Shown in pieces: positions 1 through 12,200 of a DNA stretch of 64,000 nt (the first letter of the stretch is position 1; every line of letters starts with the position of its first letter). Under the pieces are notes generated by a model. That model saw nothing but the letters and a program-made list of their open reading frames with translations, ran no database searches and had not been told where the DNA came from. The position numbers were made by a program, and so were the translations under genes. Source of the stretch: Metridium senile (taxonomy: Eukaryota; Cnidaria; Anthozoa; Actiniaria; Metridiidae); assembly GCA_949775045.1 (NCBI GenBank), contig OX459103.1:6024502-6088501 (forward strand). The letters are read 5' to 3'.

Positions 1-285
1 AAGTTACTTGTCACAACAAACGTGTCTGCCCGTGGCTTAGACATAGAGCAAGTCACCCTTGTCATCAACTACGACATGCCTATAGACATGCAAGGACGGC
101 CTGACTTTGAAACATATCTGCATAGAATTGGTCGTACAGGGCGCTTCGGCAAGTCAGGATATGCTGTCAATTTCATTGATGGTGAAAGATCACTAAATGT
201 GATGAAAAGGATTGAAGAACATTTTGCTCGTAAAATTAACCATTTAGATACAGACGATGTTGATGAGTTAGAGAAGTTAAATTGA
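1..285 (+). CDS. DDX19: DDX19/Dbp5-like DEAD-box ATP-dependent RNA helicase, C-terminal fragment
   Basis: Open from the first base of the window in frame 1 to a TGA at 283-285, giving 94 residues, so the 5' part of the gene lies outside. The fragment carries helicase motif V ([11 protein letters not shown]) and motif VI ([12 protein letters not shown]), which bind ATP and RNA in the second RecA-like domain of DEAD-box proteins. The tail [13 protein letters not shown] matches the DDX19/Dbp5 ending (human DDX19 ends LDTDDLDEIEKIAN, from memory), and the spacer with [14 protein letters not shown] is also typical of this subfamily. By family knowledge, DDX19/Dbp5 remodels mRNPs at the cytoplasmic face of the nuclear pore during mRNA export, activated by Gle1 and inositol hexakisphosphate. 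The visible part is intact. Splicing of the missing part cannot be judged. DDX25 is an alternative in vertebrates only. Confidence 0.93.
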   Translation, partial: KLLVTTNVSARGLDIEQVTLVINYDMPIDMQGRPDFETYLHRIGRTGRFGKSGYAVNFIDGERSLNVMKRIEEHFARKINHLDTDDVDELEKLN

Positions 286-290
286 TGATT

Positions 291-441
291 TTCAAACTTG
301 AAAAGTTCAACTTCCAAAATTTCCATAGCTAGAAGACAAGGGAGGATTATCTTTAAGGACATCTTCTATTTTCAAACTTGAAAAGTTCAACTTCCAAAAT
401 TTCCTTAGAAAAACAAGTGAGGATTATCTGTGAGGACATCT
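291..441. repeat. 80-bp tandem duplication in the DDX19 3' UTR
   Basis: Two head-to-tail copies begin at 291 and 371. Both start TTCAAACTTGAAAAGTTCAA and continue through a GGATTATCT block and GAGGACATCT or a near match. They differ at scattered bases. The first copy starts six bases after the stop codon, so the duplication probably lies in transcribed 3' UTR. Confidence 0.85.
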
Positions 442-1157
442 AATATTTGCATACTAGAATGATACTCCATAGGAATTATTGGTTGGTTAGTGGCTGCACT
501 GACAATACTTCACACATAAACACTTACTGGTAGCCACTCTCCAATTTTGTCAGGAAACATTGATGATTTTGAAATGCATCTCACACTCTAACCTAAACAA
601 TGCCGGGTATTGATTTTACATATCTTATTTATAGTAGTTAATACTTGAACAGTAGAACATGTAATATTTCATTTTACAGTTATGATACAGTAGGGGGATT
701 ACAATATCACAAACAACTTCAAAACAAAATAGCACTATTTTAAACTATGTAGTAATTGTATTTCAGAGATATATTGTTTGTGGTCTAGTCCATATCACTA
801 TTTTACAATCCTTTTTTATCATTTATTTATTAATTAGTAGCCAAATAAGAAATTTCATATCATAACTCCCTACACACTGTTTTAGACGCCCTGTCTGGTT
901 GAACTTGAAGTTGCTCATGCACAAAAAGAGATGAAAAAGCATTTGCTCCCTTCTATTTGCACATGCGTAATTGTATATACATTGTTTTCTCAAGTTTCAT
1001 TTATAAAGAGAAGTCCAAAACAATTTTCTTTAGATAAAATATACATTTTGAATAATTATTGTTTGTATAGGAGTTCTATTCAGACATCTGGACATCTCCA
1101 CTGTGTACTGGAAACTTATTGTATTCTTTGTTAGTATTTAGATTGAATAGTTGGACG

Positions 1158-1395
1158 TACGCATACAGTGATGTATTTAGTTATGGTTTTGCCAACCAGC
1201 CATTGTTATTAGAACAAATAATTATTGGAAAAATGGTTGGAAAATAAAGGCCTGGGCAAACAGCTTCAACATCTGTTCAATTTTGTTGAAATGTGTTGAA
1301 CAAAATCGAACAGATGTTGAAGCAAAATGTTGAAACTGTTTGCACAATACCAACACTTGTAAACAATACACTCACCTATAGATCTCTACCTAAAT
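1158..1395. mobile_element. Non-autonomous element interrupted by a second foldback element
   Basis: The ends (GTACGCATACAGTGATGTAT on the left; CCAACACTTGTAAACAATAC and TATAGATCTCTACC on the right) match the element copies at 4309-4744 and 21294-21430. Between them, at about 1241-1349, lies a palindromic insert: GGCAAACAGCTTCAACATC faces ATGTTGAAACTGTTTGC. The intact copy at 21294 lacks this insert, so the nesting order is clear. The insert is related to the foldback at 30742-30905. Confidence 0.7.
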
Positions 1396-1399
1396 TGCT

Positions 1400-1915
1400 T
1401 CACTGATCACGAAACAAGAGATCCAAGTCAAGGCTGGAGTAGATAATATAGACCGAATTGAAATATAGCGTATTCTTATGTTCTTGACTGTCTAGCCTTG
1501 TGTTCACGTTAAAACAATAGAGTTTTCAAATGTATGCGAGGCTGGGCAGTCAAGAAAAATTGTTATTCAAATTGGCTGCCATATTTCAATTCAGTGTACG
1601 CCTATTTCAATTAACGTCTTTTCTGGAATGGTTGATCTGAGTCCGATAGGAATTATGGGAGCTCGTTAAACTGCAAATGCACTATTATAATCACACTTGA
1701 ATATTAATGTTTACTTCTGAAATACTGTTATCTGTAATTCAGCACCATTCAAGTGTGATTAAAACAATGCATTTGAAATTTAATGAGCTCCCACAATCCC
1801 TATCGGTCTCAGATCAACCATTCCAGATGGACAACGTTAATTGAAATAGGTGTATACAGTGAATGTATGGATCCTTCCACTCCAGCCTTGATGTAAACTA
1901 TTGTTTCAGGGTCAT
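1400..1915. mobile_element. Composite foldback (MITE-like) element
   Basis: The left arm at about 1592-1700 and the right arm at about 1745-1860 are long imperfect inverted copies. Both contain TCTGGAATGGTTGATCTGAG and, further in, the start of CAAATGCA...AATCACACTTGAA. The outer ends also pair: TCAAGGCTGGAGT near 1428 faces its complement near 1880. A smaller foldback (GAATTGAAATAT arms) sits inside the left half at about 1450-1597. A solo left end of the same family occurs at 6240-6300. No coding capacity. Confidence 0.75.
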
Positions 1916-2732
1916 TTGGGAAAGGTCCATTACCTTGACGATGTCCTGTACACAAAGGAGATGGTCAGATCCCTGTATGATTCTTCGTAGTTGAAGATTT
2001 TAGAGAAATTTTAAAAGTATATTTGTTGCAGTTAAAAGTGAACATTAAAATAGTCAGTTATCATGCTTTTGTTGTGTTCATTGTTATATTATTACTGATA
2101 TTTCAAATCATGATAGCATCCCTGAAATACTCCCTTTCATGATCTCTGCACAATTTTGAAAGGAAGCCATGTCTTTGCATAGAAGTGAGACAATGCAAAG
2201 ATAGACATGAATAATATTGTCTGGCAAGGTGTTAAAAGGTCTTAATCATTGCAAGCTCACCGTTCATCTCGCTTCAATGCAAAGGCACAGACACCTATCA
2301 AAGTGGGGCAGAGAACTGTTCAATGGACTTTTTGCATTCATTCAGGTCAGCAACCATTGAAACATTGTCACGTGTGAAGGGCAAAAAATCTTAGCCCGCC
2401 CTAAATTTACCAGCCCTTGTGACCCTCCCCTTGAATGTCAGCCCAAATATTTTTGGCCCTCCCCAAAACAAAGCCCAAAAAACCTTAGCCCTCGCCCTAA
2501 ACTTAATGGCTCAACCCTTTTAGAGTTAAACACTAATTACTAAATTGTCATAAGTATTGCTAGTTGACCAATAGAAAACAATAGAATTTGTCAAAATTAG
2601 TTTTACAAAAAATTCAGTTATAATTTTTGCACTCTTATTTGAATAAAGTTTATGCAACCTGCATACACCTTAGTAATACTACACCATCGTAAAATGGTCT
2701 CACTATTTCAAAAATCATTGCTCCAAATAGTT

Positions 2733-3110
2733 ACTTTTATTGAACATTGTGCTGTACTTTAACTGTCACTATTTCAGAAATTACAACAAATATATTATTA
2801 AAATAGTTTTCCTATGTAGGGTAAAAAGCTATCTTTATTGAACTTTGTGCTGCACTATTTCAGAAATTACAACAAATATATTATTAATAGTTTTCCTATG
2901 TAGGGTAAAAAGCTATCTTTATTGAACTTTGTGCTGCACTTTAACTGTCACTATTTCAGAAATTACAACAAATATATTATTAAAATAGTTTTCCTATGTA
3001 GGGTAAAAAGCTATCTTTATTGAACTTGGTGCTGCACTATTTCAGAAATTACAACAAATATATTATTAATAGTTTTCCTATGTAGGGTAAAAAGCTATCT
3101 TTATTGAACT
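2733..3110. repeat. Tandem array derived from or overlapping the ALG3 3' end
   Basis: About five units, alternating roughly 87 and 95 bases in length (a 181-base higher-order period), each with ACTATTTCAGAAATTACAAC, then CCTATGTAGGGTAAAAAGC, then TCTTTATTGAAC. Read on the minus strand the last block is GTTCAATAAAGA, which in the gene is the final codon, the stop codon and an AATAAA signal. The longer units align without gaps to the last ten codons of ALG3. The outermost unit near 2733 is the most degenerate. Confidence 0.85.
3100..3105 (-). terminator. Candidate ALG3 poly(A) signal overlapping the stop codon
   Basis: Minus-strand CAATAAAGA contains AATAAA, whose first four bases include the TAA stop. 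The same block recurs in each tandem unit downstream (near 3014, 2919, 2833), so several alternative signals are spaced about 90 bases apart. Which one is used cannot be read from the sequence. Confidence 0.45.
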
Positions 3111-3266
3111 TTGTGCTGTATTTTAGCTGCATCTTTCTTTGCGGTCATGCCTGAATACCAAAGTGCAAGTAGCAACACAGCATGACATGCATGTAGAGTT
3201 GTTGACGATAGAGCTGTAGATGGATAGGTGTTCCAGCACATTTCTAGTAATCCTAATATGAGAATC
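3101..3266 (-). CDS. ALG3: ALG3 terminal exon
   Basis: Acceptor TTTTCTGTAG, then [36 protein letters not shown], and a polar tail ending KIQHKVQ before TAA. The stop overlaps an AATAAA motif (3100-3105 on the plus strand), and the last codons lie inside the first unit of the adjacent tandem array. Confidence 0.93.
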
Positions 3267-6200
3267 CTACAGAAAAAGAAAATATTGATTTTATAATTCG
3301 CAATCAACCTTGTAAGTAATGTTTACAACAAGAGCATTCGTGTTGTATCGGCATATACAATCACAAGCCCAAAGCGCTTGATTGTATAGCTGATACAAAA
3401 CAGACGCAAATGTTGTAAAATACTTAAAATATGTCTTGTTTAGTACTGTTGTTTGAAATTTTACCAAAATTTTCAAAATTAAAATAAATATGCTCAAGCT
3501 ACTTAAGGCCTGGGTTTTAAACTTATATCCGATAAAATCAATTTTGCATGTTATGGCATAAAGATCTGCAAGGAAATACTCAAACTTGGCACAATGATAG
3601 ATATTGGTGACGTTTGTGATCTTAACGTAAGTTTTCCAACACACAGTCGTCACGTGACCAACAACGTCAGAAATATGTTTTTTCGCTTTCCGGCTCCGAG
3701 TTTTACTTATAGAAAGGAAATATTTAGTTAAATATTTTAAAGTGAGGTCCCTCTATATAAGTCTGCTTGGCGATCTGGTTTTCACTTATGGGATGTGGAG
3801 TTATTTGGAGAAATAGGGAAATTGACTTTAATTTCCTGTAATATCTCCTTAACAGAAAACTATAGTCACGATCGCCAGGTAGATCCTTGTGGAGACACAG
3901 TATTGAAGTGCATTCAGTGTATTTATTTAAAGTGTTTGATAAAACTTGCGACCGGAAAAAAATAAAACTATTTTGTCACAATAATTCACCTCTCTGGTCA
4001 CGTGACCACCGAAACAGCAAACTTACCATGTAAGGTCCTTTATTTTATTAATGGCTATTTATGTGCCAAATTTGAATCATTTCTGTTGAGTTGGTTTGGA
4101 ACTGTGGAATAATTTATTTTTCTTCTGGATTTGACTGCCGACCCAGGCCTTAAGTAGCTTGAGTGGCTGAGAAATTTCAAGTTAAAACTTATGCAAATCA
4201 GGATATACAACATTAGTGTTGAGTCCGATATACAACACTTGTCATGGTTATGATTTAGTTTTATTGTCTCATTGATTATTCATGAGATTTAAAAAAATTA
4301 TTATTAGTGCAACCCCTCTACCTGATGGTGCTGGGATGTTGTTTTGAGGGGCCGGTATAGGTAAGCGTAGTGTTTACAAGTGTTGGTATTGTGATGGTAT
4401 TTTCCCAACCATTTTAACAATAGATTTTTCAATGTTCTTTGTTCTTATAACAATGGTTGGTTGGCAAAACCATAAAAAAATACATGTTGGTATTTTGAGG
4501 TAATTTGCCAACCATTTTAACAAAATATTTTTTAATTTTCTTTATTCTTATAACAATGGTTGGTTGGCAAAACCTTAACAAAATACATCACTGTACACAA
4601 GTGTTGGTATTATGATCATGATAATTTCCCAACCATTTTAACAAAATATTTTTTAATGTTCTTTGGTCTTATAACAATGGTTGGTTGGCAAAACCATAAC
4701 AAAATACTTCACGGTACATCCACTTATAGATAGAGGGGTTCTGCTTTATGCACTGTACCTGACGGAGTTCCAAAGCCTGGTGTTCCATAGTAAATAGGGC
4801 AAGGTGTGAAAATACCAGACATAAAACTGATAATGTAGTGACCTAGAAAATGCTACTCCAATGAAGTTAGATGTGAACAGGATAAGCACAAGCTGTGGAT
4901 ATTGTTAGGGAGAAATCATTTGATCAGTGGTTCACAATAAACCTTTTCACAGTTCAAATCGAACAACCTCAGCCTCAATAGCGTGTAATATATTCTTAAC
5001 AATTTAACTACAGTGGAATTTTGAAGTGTTTCAATTAGCTTCAATTGTTTGATAATGTGTACATTCCTTATATTACCACAAACTGTAGTGAGGTTGAGGT
5101 TGTGGACATGAACCTTGAAAAGGTCTATTACAAATTGATGTTTATTAAAATAAATTGAATGTTAAAAAATTTTCTATAATTATCATCACCTGATGATTTT
5201 GTATTATCTCAAATGATAAACTCACAGTCAATATTATTACCACTAATCACTATCATTATTATCATTACCACCCTCATCACTAACATCATTAAGTCAACAT
5301 TTTTACGGTGTTACAAATTTCATTCTATTACGTATTGTTTATATCAAACACCGACGCAGCCTATACTAGCTTACTCGCTAGTTTCCATTCATTACCAGTA
5401 TCATCATCATTATCAGTATCATCAATATCAGTATTATCATCATCAGTATCATCATCACCAACATCATCATCAGTATTCTCACAATCATTATTATCATTGT
5501 TTACATTGGGTTTTAAAACCCACATTTATAATCTAACCCTAACACTTATTGTCAACCAAAATGGGTAACCCCCAGGCCAAAATGCATTATTATGAAAGGA
5601 TATTATCACAAGACAACTGCTCACTGATGAACGGTCTTTTGAAGAAAGCTTTTATACTATCAGATTTCCTGGAATTGAAACAAAATCATAAGACAGTTCT
5701 CATGATGTAGCTGTTGTAATAATATAACAACCTGCAATGAGGATATGCAATTTTGCACTCCTCAAATTATCTGCAAAATTTTACCAAATTTGATGATTTT
5801 CTAGATTTTTTCCCCATAAATTATAAAAAATCAGTACTTATTTCAAAATTTGCGGCAGTTTCATAAATTTATGAAATCGGGAAGGTCTTGCAACAGTTTC
5901 ATAAATTAATGAAATCCTGGTCAAAATAGCAGAATTAGGAAAATGCCAAAATTGTGATTTTTGGTATTAAAATTTAGGAATCCATCATAAATGACAGTTT
6001 TTTTCAAAGTGCAAAATTGCAAATCCACATTGCAGGTTGTTTATTGATGAAAATGATTTCCATGACAATGATACTGGTGATGATGATGACGACGATGGTG
6101 ATGATTAATTGTGTACTGTCATTTGATCATAGACATTTGTATGGAAAGTGCTATAAATAACAAATATTATGATTATGATAATGATGAGGGTGATGATGAT

Positions 6201-9200
6201 AACAACAATGATGATGATAATGATAGTCCTTCTCAGAATTCACCTCACTGATCACCAAAAAATAGATTCAAGTCAAGGCTGGCGTGGGTATATGCAGTAA
6301 ATAGAATTATAGAATTATACTCTACAGGCATTACTGCCATGGGCTTCCTGTTTAGGAAAGTGGAAGAGGGAGAATTTGGGCAGGAAGGATATAAATATAG
6401 GTTTAGGGTACTCCCATATATTTGCTAAACAGGTATGTGCTGCCAGTCAGGGTATGGTATTTGAGCTTCTGGTCTTAGACAGGGTATACATGTCAGGTCT
6501 TGGAGATATCCACTTACTACAGCTAATGATTCTAAACTGTGTTGTCAATAATCGTACAGACCCAAATAAGTTTGTACAGAGTGGAAATGCCTTGAATCAA
6601 TAATTGTACAGGCCCCAATAAGGCCGTATAGAGTGCACCGTCGGCTCTCTGGAAGATTAGCTTCGGCTAAAGGGACTTCCAACTTAAAATACTGTTCTTT
6701 ACTTTTTACTTTTATAGAGTGGAAAATTTCCTCAAAAATAATAAACATATATACATTATTATTCAGGACTTCAGAGTATTGTATATAACAGGTTCCCATT
6801 TAAATCTGTACTTATGCAAATTGTGTTGATGTGTGCTAAACACACAGATCAGCCAATCAGAGTATATTATTTCTGAAGTGAACTTCTCTGATTGGTTGAC
6901 CTGTGTGTTTAGCACACATCAACACAATTTGCATAAGTACAGATTTAAATGGGAACCTGTTATATATATAACATAGCATTTACCTTGTCCAAATGAACTG
7001 GTAAAAACACAACAAGACACTAACATGTAGCACAAGAAGTGTAATGTGAAAGTATCTATTGAGGAAAAACCACTCAGGTAAGAACCTCCAGTTAACAGTC
7101 CACTTGAAGAAGAATTGACGACCAAGGTTGAAAGACATTATTAGGTATGCCATTGGATGATGAAGCAGGAATGGAAGACCTAGAACCACCTAGGGATTAA
7201 AGACTCAATTAAAACTGTTACAATAATCATTATTATAGAGAAACAAGTGTAGTTTATTGAAAAGTTGAAGTTGGGCTAGTCATAAAATCAACACAGGAGG
7301 CTAAACAATTCTAATTTTATGATAGAATGAATATTCCATGGTAGTTTGATTTAACACGTGATTTTGGGCTTACTGTGTTTGTTCCCAAAGCATCATGGGG
7401 GCCTATACCCAACATGACAGGTACATACATACATAGATTGGCTAAAAGGTAAACCTAGAGTCGGGCCCTCTAGCCCGACAAATAAATTTGTGAATTATTT
7501 TATTATCCATGATGGTATAAAAAAAAGGTATGATTTTAATGAGCCAAGCTCTTGGACAAATTTGACAAACTTCTTTTGGGCAAATTTTCGATATGATTCC
7601 TCTGTACCAAGACATTCTTAATTTGATATCAAGTGTAGTTAGTGAGAGGTTTTCTGAGTGAGAGATTCCAAGTCCCAGTGGCCTAAAATATAACCGTAAA
7701 ACGGAGCATTGATGGACTGGGAAAAGAGCAGACCGTCGCCTTCCTAGGAGACCAACTTACTTTTAGCTGAAGAAACTATCGACGCTAAATATTAGTTCCT
7801 ACTTCTTTTGCAGTTTGTGAATAATTGTGTCATTCTTGTGGGATTTTTGAATTATACGGTTTAGCTCAAAGAAGGGACTACAGATGCTAAATATTTGTGC
7901 TTACTATTTTGTAATTTGTGAAAAATGTGTGGGGTATTTGAATTGTACAGTTTTTTTTAATGTTTCTCAAAGTGTTTGTTCCAGCATAGAAATGTTCATT
8001 GATAGTAGTAAGTTGTTACAGCTTTTAATTTCAAGATTACCTGTATGACAGCACATATTGCTAGTCTTGGGATAGAATACCAAACACCAAATGTCATCAG
8101 CAGAACAAGCAAAAGACCAGGTGCAAAGAGTAGAATATTCATCTTGATACTAACACCAAGGCTGAAGATATTTAATAATAATTAGAGCAAATGCAGTTAA
8201 ACCATGAAATAATATCAAGTAAATTCTAACAAATAGTCACTATTTAGTGACTAATTGTTGCTACTATTCGCCCAGAATAAATAATAAAACGAAGGATAAT
8301 GAGGTTTCTTGTGTATTAGTTAGTCTTTTGTCTCAAGTTGTTCTACTTGAGGGATAGTGACAAAATAGTCACTATTTGTTAGTACTTTCTTAGATTGCAT
8401 TTCATGGTTTAACTGCATTTGCTCTACAATGAGATTATATGATGGTAATTTTGTGATCATGATTATATTGATATTGGTGATGGTGATGGTGGTGACAGTC
8501 ATAATGTTGGCGGTGTTGATGATAATGATGACGGCAGTGGTGATAATGGTTAAGACAGTGGTGCAGATGATGTTGGTGATGATTGATGAAGGCAACCTGT
8601 GGTGGTGGTGGTGGTGGTGATGATGATAAAGATGGTAGTGGTGATGATGATAATAATGGTTAAGATGGTGGTGATCATGGAGTTGGTGATGATGATAACA
8701 ATGATGATGATGATGATGACAGTTGTGATGATAGTGGTAGTAATGGTGATCATGATTGATATCATAATGATGATGGTGGCAGTGTTAATGATGATGTTAA
8801 TAGTCTGTGATAATGATTCATATAATAATGATAATGGTGATGATGATAATGATGCCATAATGAAGATTATGATAGGGATAATGATAATAAATAAATTGTT
8901 ATAATAAGTGCCATATTTTCAAACTACTTTTGGCAACAACGACCTCACATCCTTGTTTCAACTGCTCTCCTTTCCGTGTAGCTTTAAGTAGCTTTATATA
9001 CCCATAAAACGGAGCACTGATGGAGAGAGGGGAGTAAAATGAGTGCACCATCGGCCTCAGGTTTATCAGTCATCCAATGACTGTCACAAGCTACCGACGT
9101 TAAATAAGGCTACTTAACTTTACTTTACTACAAAGAGGTTCCCATTCTAAATCTGTACTTTCCTATTTAAATCTGTACTTATGCAAATTGTGTTGTGTGC

Positions 9201-12200
9201 TAAACACACAGATCAACCAATCAGAGTATATTATTTCTGAAGTGAACTTTTCTGATTGGTTGATCTGTGTGTTTAGCACACATCAACAAAATTTGCATAA
9301 GTACAGATTTAAATTAGAAAGTACAGATTTAAATGGGAACCTGTTAACAACAACAACAAAGTACATACCTAAAGAATACACAGCCAATGTTCCATTGGTT
9401 GTAAAGAAAACATAGCACAGCAATGTACAGGAAGAGCATAGCCACAGGGTCATTGAAGAGACGTAGTATGTAGATTGAATGGATACGATATGAACCACAA
9501 CACATGAATATAAAGGCGTAGGGTGGAACCTGGAATATACAGAACAGAATAAATCCTTGATTAAAGTAGCTTTACTTGTGATATGTCATACACCGTATTC
9601 CAAAATGGTGACCTTTTGTTCGATTGGCCCTTGTTGCCTCACTCTCATGAAATTATTCTTTTGACTTTGAGCTTGAGTGAATTTAAAAGAAAAGAATAAT
9701 TTCATGAGAACGAGACATCGAGGGCCAGTCAGCCATTTTGGAATAAGGTGTATACAAAAACTAACGCAAGTATTTATTTATTTAATATATATTTATTTAT
9801 TTTATTTATAACAATGTTTAAGCAGGAGGCTCTCATCACCGAGGTGTTTTTCAGAGAGGTTAGTTTGGTTGAATCCATTTTCTTGACATTTCGATGCCAA
9901 GAGCACATTAATATTCAAATTAGGGTGTCTTATAGTAGTAGAAAGTCTCATGATAATAGTGTTGACATAATTAACAAAAGATCTATCTTCGTTCTAACAG
10001 AGTCTAAATAAATCCTGTTGGATTTATAATAAATATGATAGAGTGCAAACACTATACAGCTATTTCAAAAACGTTGAATACTGAATAGTGATTCCAAGAC
10101 CAAAAGGCATTGTGGGTCTAATTAATTTGAAATAAAAATTAATTATTTGTACAGCATTATTAGCTTTAGCCCTTCGTCAGAGTAAAAAAGCTAATCAAGA
10201 ATACTCTCTATAATTTGGGATAATGACAAAATATTGGTGGCATTGGTTGCCTAGCGGTGAGAGTGCTGGGCTCTCATCGCTGTGGTCCAGGTTTGAGCCC
10301 TGGCTCGGGCGTGGATTATATGTGAGTTGAGTTTGTTTGATGTGTTCTTCTTTCCTATGCCTCAAGGGTTTTTCTCCAGGTTATCCAGTTTTCCTCCCTC
10401 CGCAAAAAAGAACATGTGAGCTGAGTTGTGTGCAAAATAATTAATGTAGACATAGTGAGTGTGTGTCTGAGTCTCCCCCATTAGTAGGGCACACATGTCA
10501 AGCTAGAACGATTGAGATGTTAAAAAAGTGATTTATTTATTTATTTATTTTATTCACTTTAACCTACCTTTGCAGTCTTCTGGTAGATAGTGAAGACTAT
10601 TAACAATGTCAGTAAGTAGAAAGCCACAAAGATGTACTGCGCTGTAAGTATGTCAATGCCTTTGTTTGTTAAATAGTACAGACCACCAAAGAAGTACACA
10701 AAGCCTGCTGGGTAACTAGTAGGAAAAAAAAAGAAGAAAATAAATCAATAAATAAACATTCAAATAAACAAATGAATAAATAAATAAATAAACAAACAAA
10801 TAGATAAACAAATAAATAAATGAATAAACAAATGAATGAATGAAAGAATGAATGAATAAATAAATAAACAAATGAATATGTAAATAAATAAATAAACAAA
10901 CAAATAAATAAACGAATAAATAAATAAATAAACAAATGAATGAATGAATGAATAAATAAACAAATAAATATTAATATGTAAATAAATAAATAAACAAATA
11001 AATGAATAAATAAATATGTAAGTAAGTAAATGTTATATAAACAAATTAATAGATTAAAAATAGATAATCAAAAGAATAAATGAATGAGTAGATATATATA
11101 TATATACACCTGTTTTCAAAAACATTGTCCTATTTGAAATTAGTAATCAGTAATTAGTAATTTGTTAATAGTGAAATAGGAGTTAAGAAGTGAACCAAAA
11201 ACAGACGTGGTCTTCAGATAATGCCTTCGGCATGACTGCAACATGTGTAGCATGCCAAGTGAATTTATTTACGCTTGAATGCAATCCAAATTGTGCCATT
11301 AATTAATTCCTATTTCATTATTTACAAATTATTAATTGCTATTACTAATTCAATAGGACAACGTTTTTGAAAACAGGTGTATATAGTTATATATATCTAA
11401 ATAAGCAAATAAATAAATGTATAGCTAATATGACGAATGACTGACAGAAACAAGTGAGTAAATGAATGAATGGGTGAACAAATGAATGAATGAATGAATG
11501 AATGAATGAATGAATGAATGTGTGAATGAATAAATGGGTGAATGAATGAATGAATGCGTGAATGTGAATGAATGATTGAATGAATAAATGAATGATTGAA
11601 TGAATGAATACATGATTGAATGAATGATTGAAAGAAAGAATGAATGAATGAAGAAATAAATGAAAGGCAGTATGGGTGTTTGAATCAATAAATGGGTGAT
11701 TGAATGAATGAATAAATGAATGAATGAAAGGCAGTATGGATGATTGAATGAATGAATAAATAAATGAATGAAAGGCAGTATGGGTGATTTAATATATAAA
11801 TGGGTGAGCGAATGAATGAATGAATGAATGAGTGAATACATCAACTAATTGAACAAATTAAAGAATGAATGAATGAGTGAGTGACTTAGTGAACAAATAA
11901 ATGAATGGATGAAAATATAACAGAGATAATAAAATCAATATACATAGATCCTTACACCAGTGGACCTGTGTCTCCTTTTAGTTCATAGTAATTGTATGTT
12001 CCATTGATGACTCCTTCAACTTCTTGCATATAAGCCTGCCAGTCTATTTCAGTATCTAACGAGAAAATATAAACCAAATTAATGTTTAAATCTGTGACAT
12101 TACCAATTCAACAGGTTACCGATTTAAAAGGCCCGGCTTTTTTAGACAAGTAATAACAAAATTAAACTGGGAAAGCTTTAACTTCATATGATGATAATAA

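Larger units (their letters stand above)
286..3098. other. DDX19 3' UTR and convergent spacer to ALG3, repeat-filled
   Basis: DDX19 (plus) and ALG3 (minus) converge here. The stretch holds an 80-bp tandem duplication, a nested mobile element at 1158-1395, a large foldback at about 1400-1915 and a tandem array abutting the ALG3 stop. Around 2370-2520 a short AGCCC-rich segment repeats itself loosely. AATAAA occurs at about 1243, but I cannot say which signal DDX19 uses. No convincing coding exon is seen. Confidence 0.6.

Noticed and set aside
5187..5260. Candidate ALG3 micro-exon ending CATCAG before GTGATG
   Set aside because: The frame runs into a trinucleotide repeat and its residues do not resemble the ALG3 family.
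6376..6603. 75-residue plus-strand frame in an ALG3 intron
   Set aside because: It has no ATG start, no family motif, and it overlaps a dispersed repeat at its end.
8320..8904. Open frames on both strands
   Set aside because: They are translations of the GAT/GGT microsatellite (Met/Val/Ile or Ile/Thr runs).
10245..10317. tRNA gene
   Set aside because: A and B box-like motifs are present, but the ends do not pair as an acceptor stem and the sequence continues into a SINE body with a TTTA tail.
10669..11844. Long minus-strand frames rich in FIYLF and HSFIHS
   Set aside because: They are generated by AAAT/GAAT tetranucleotide repeats; only the exon 3 part at 10568-10715 is real coding sequence.
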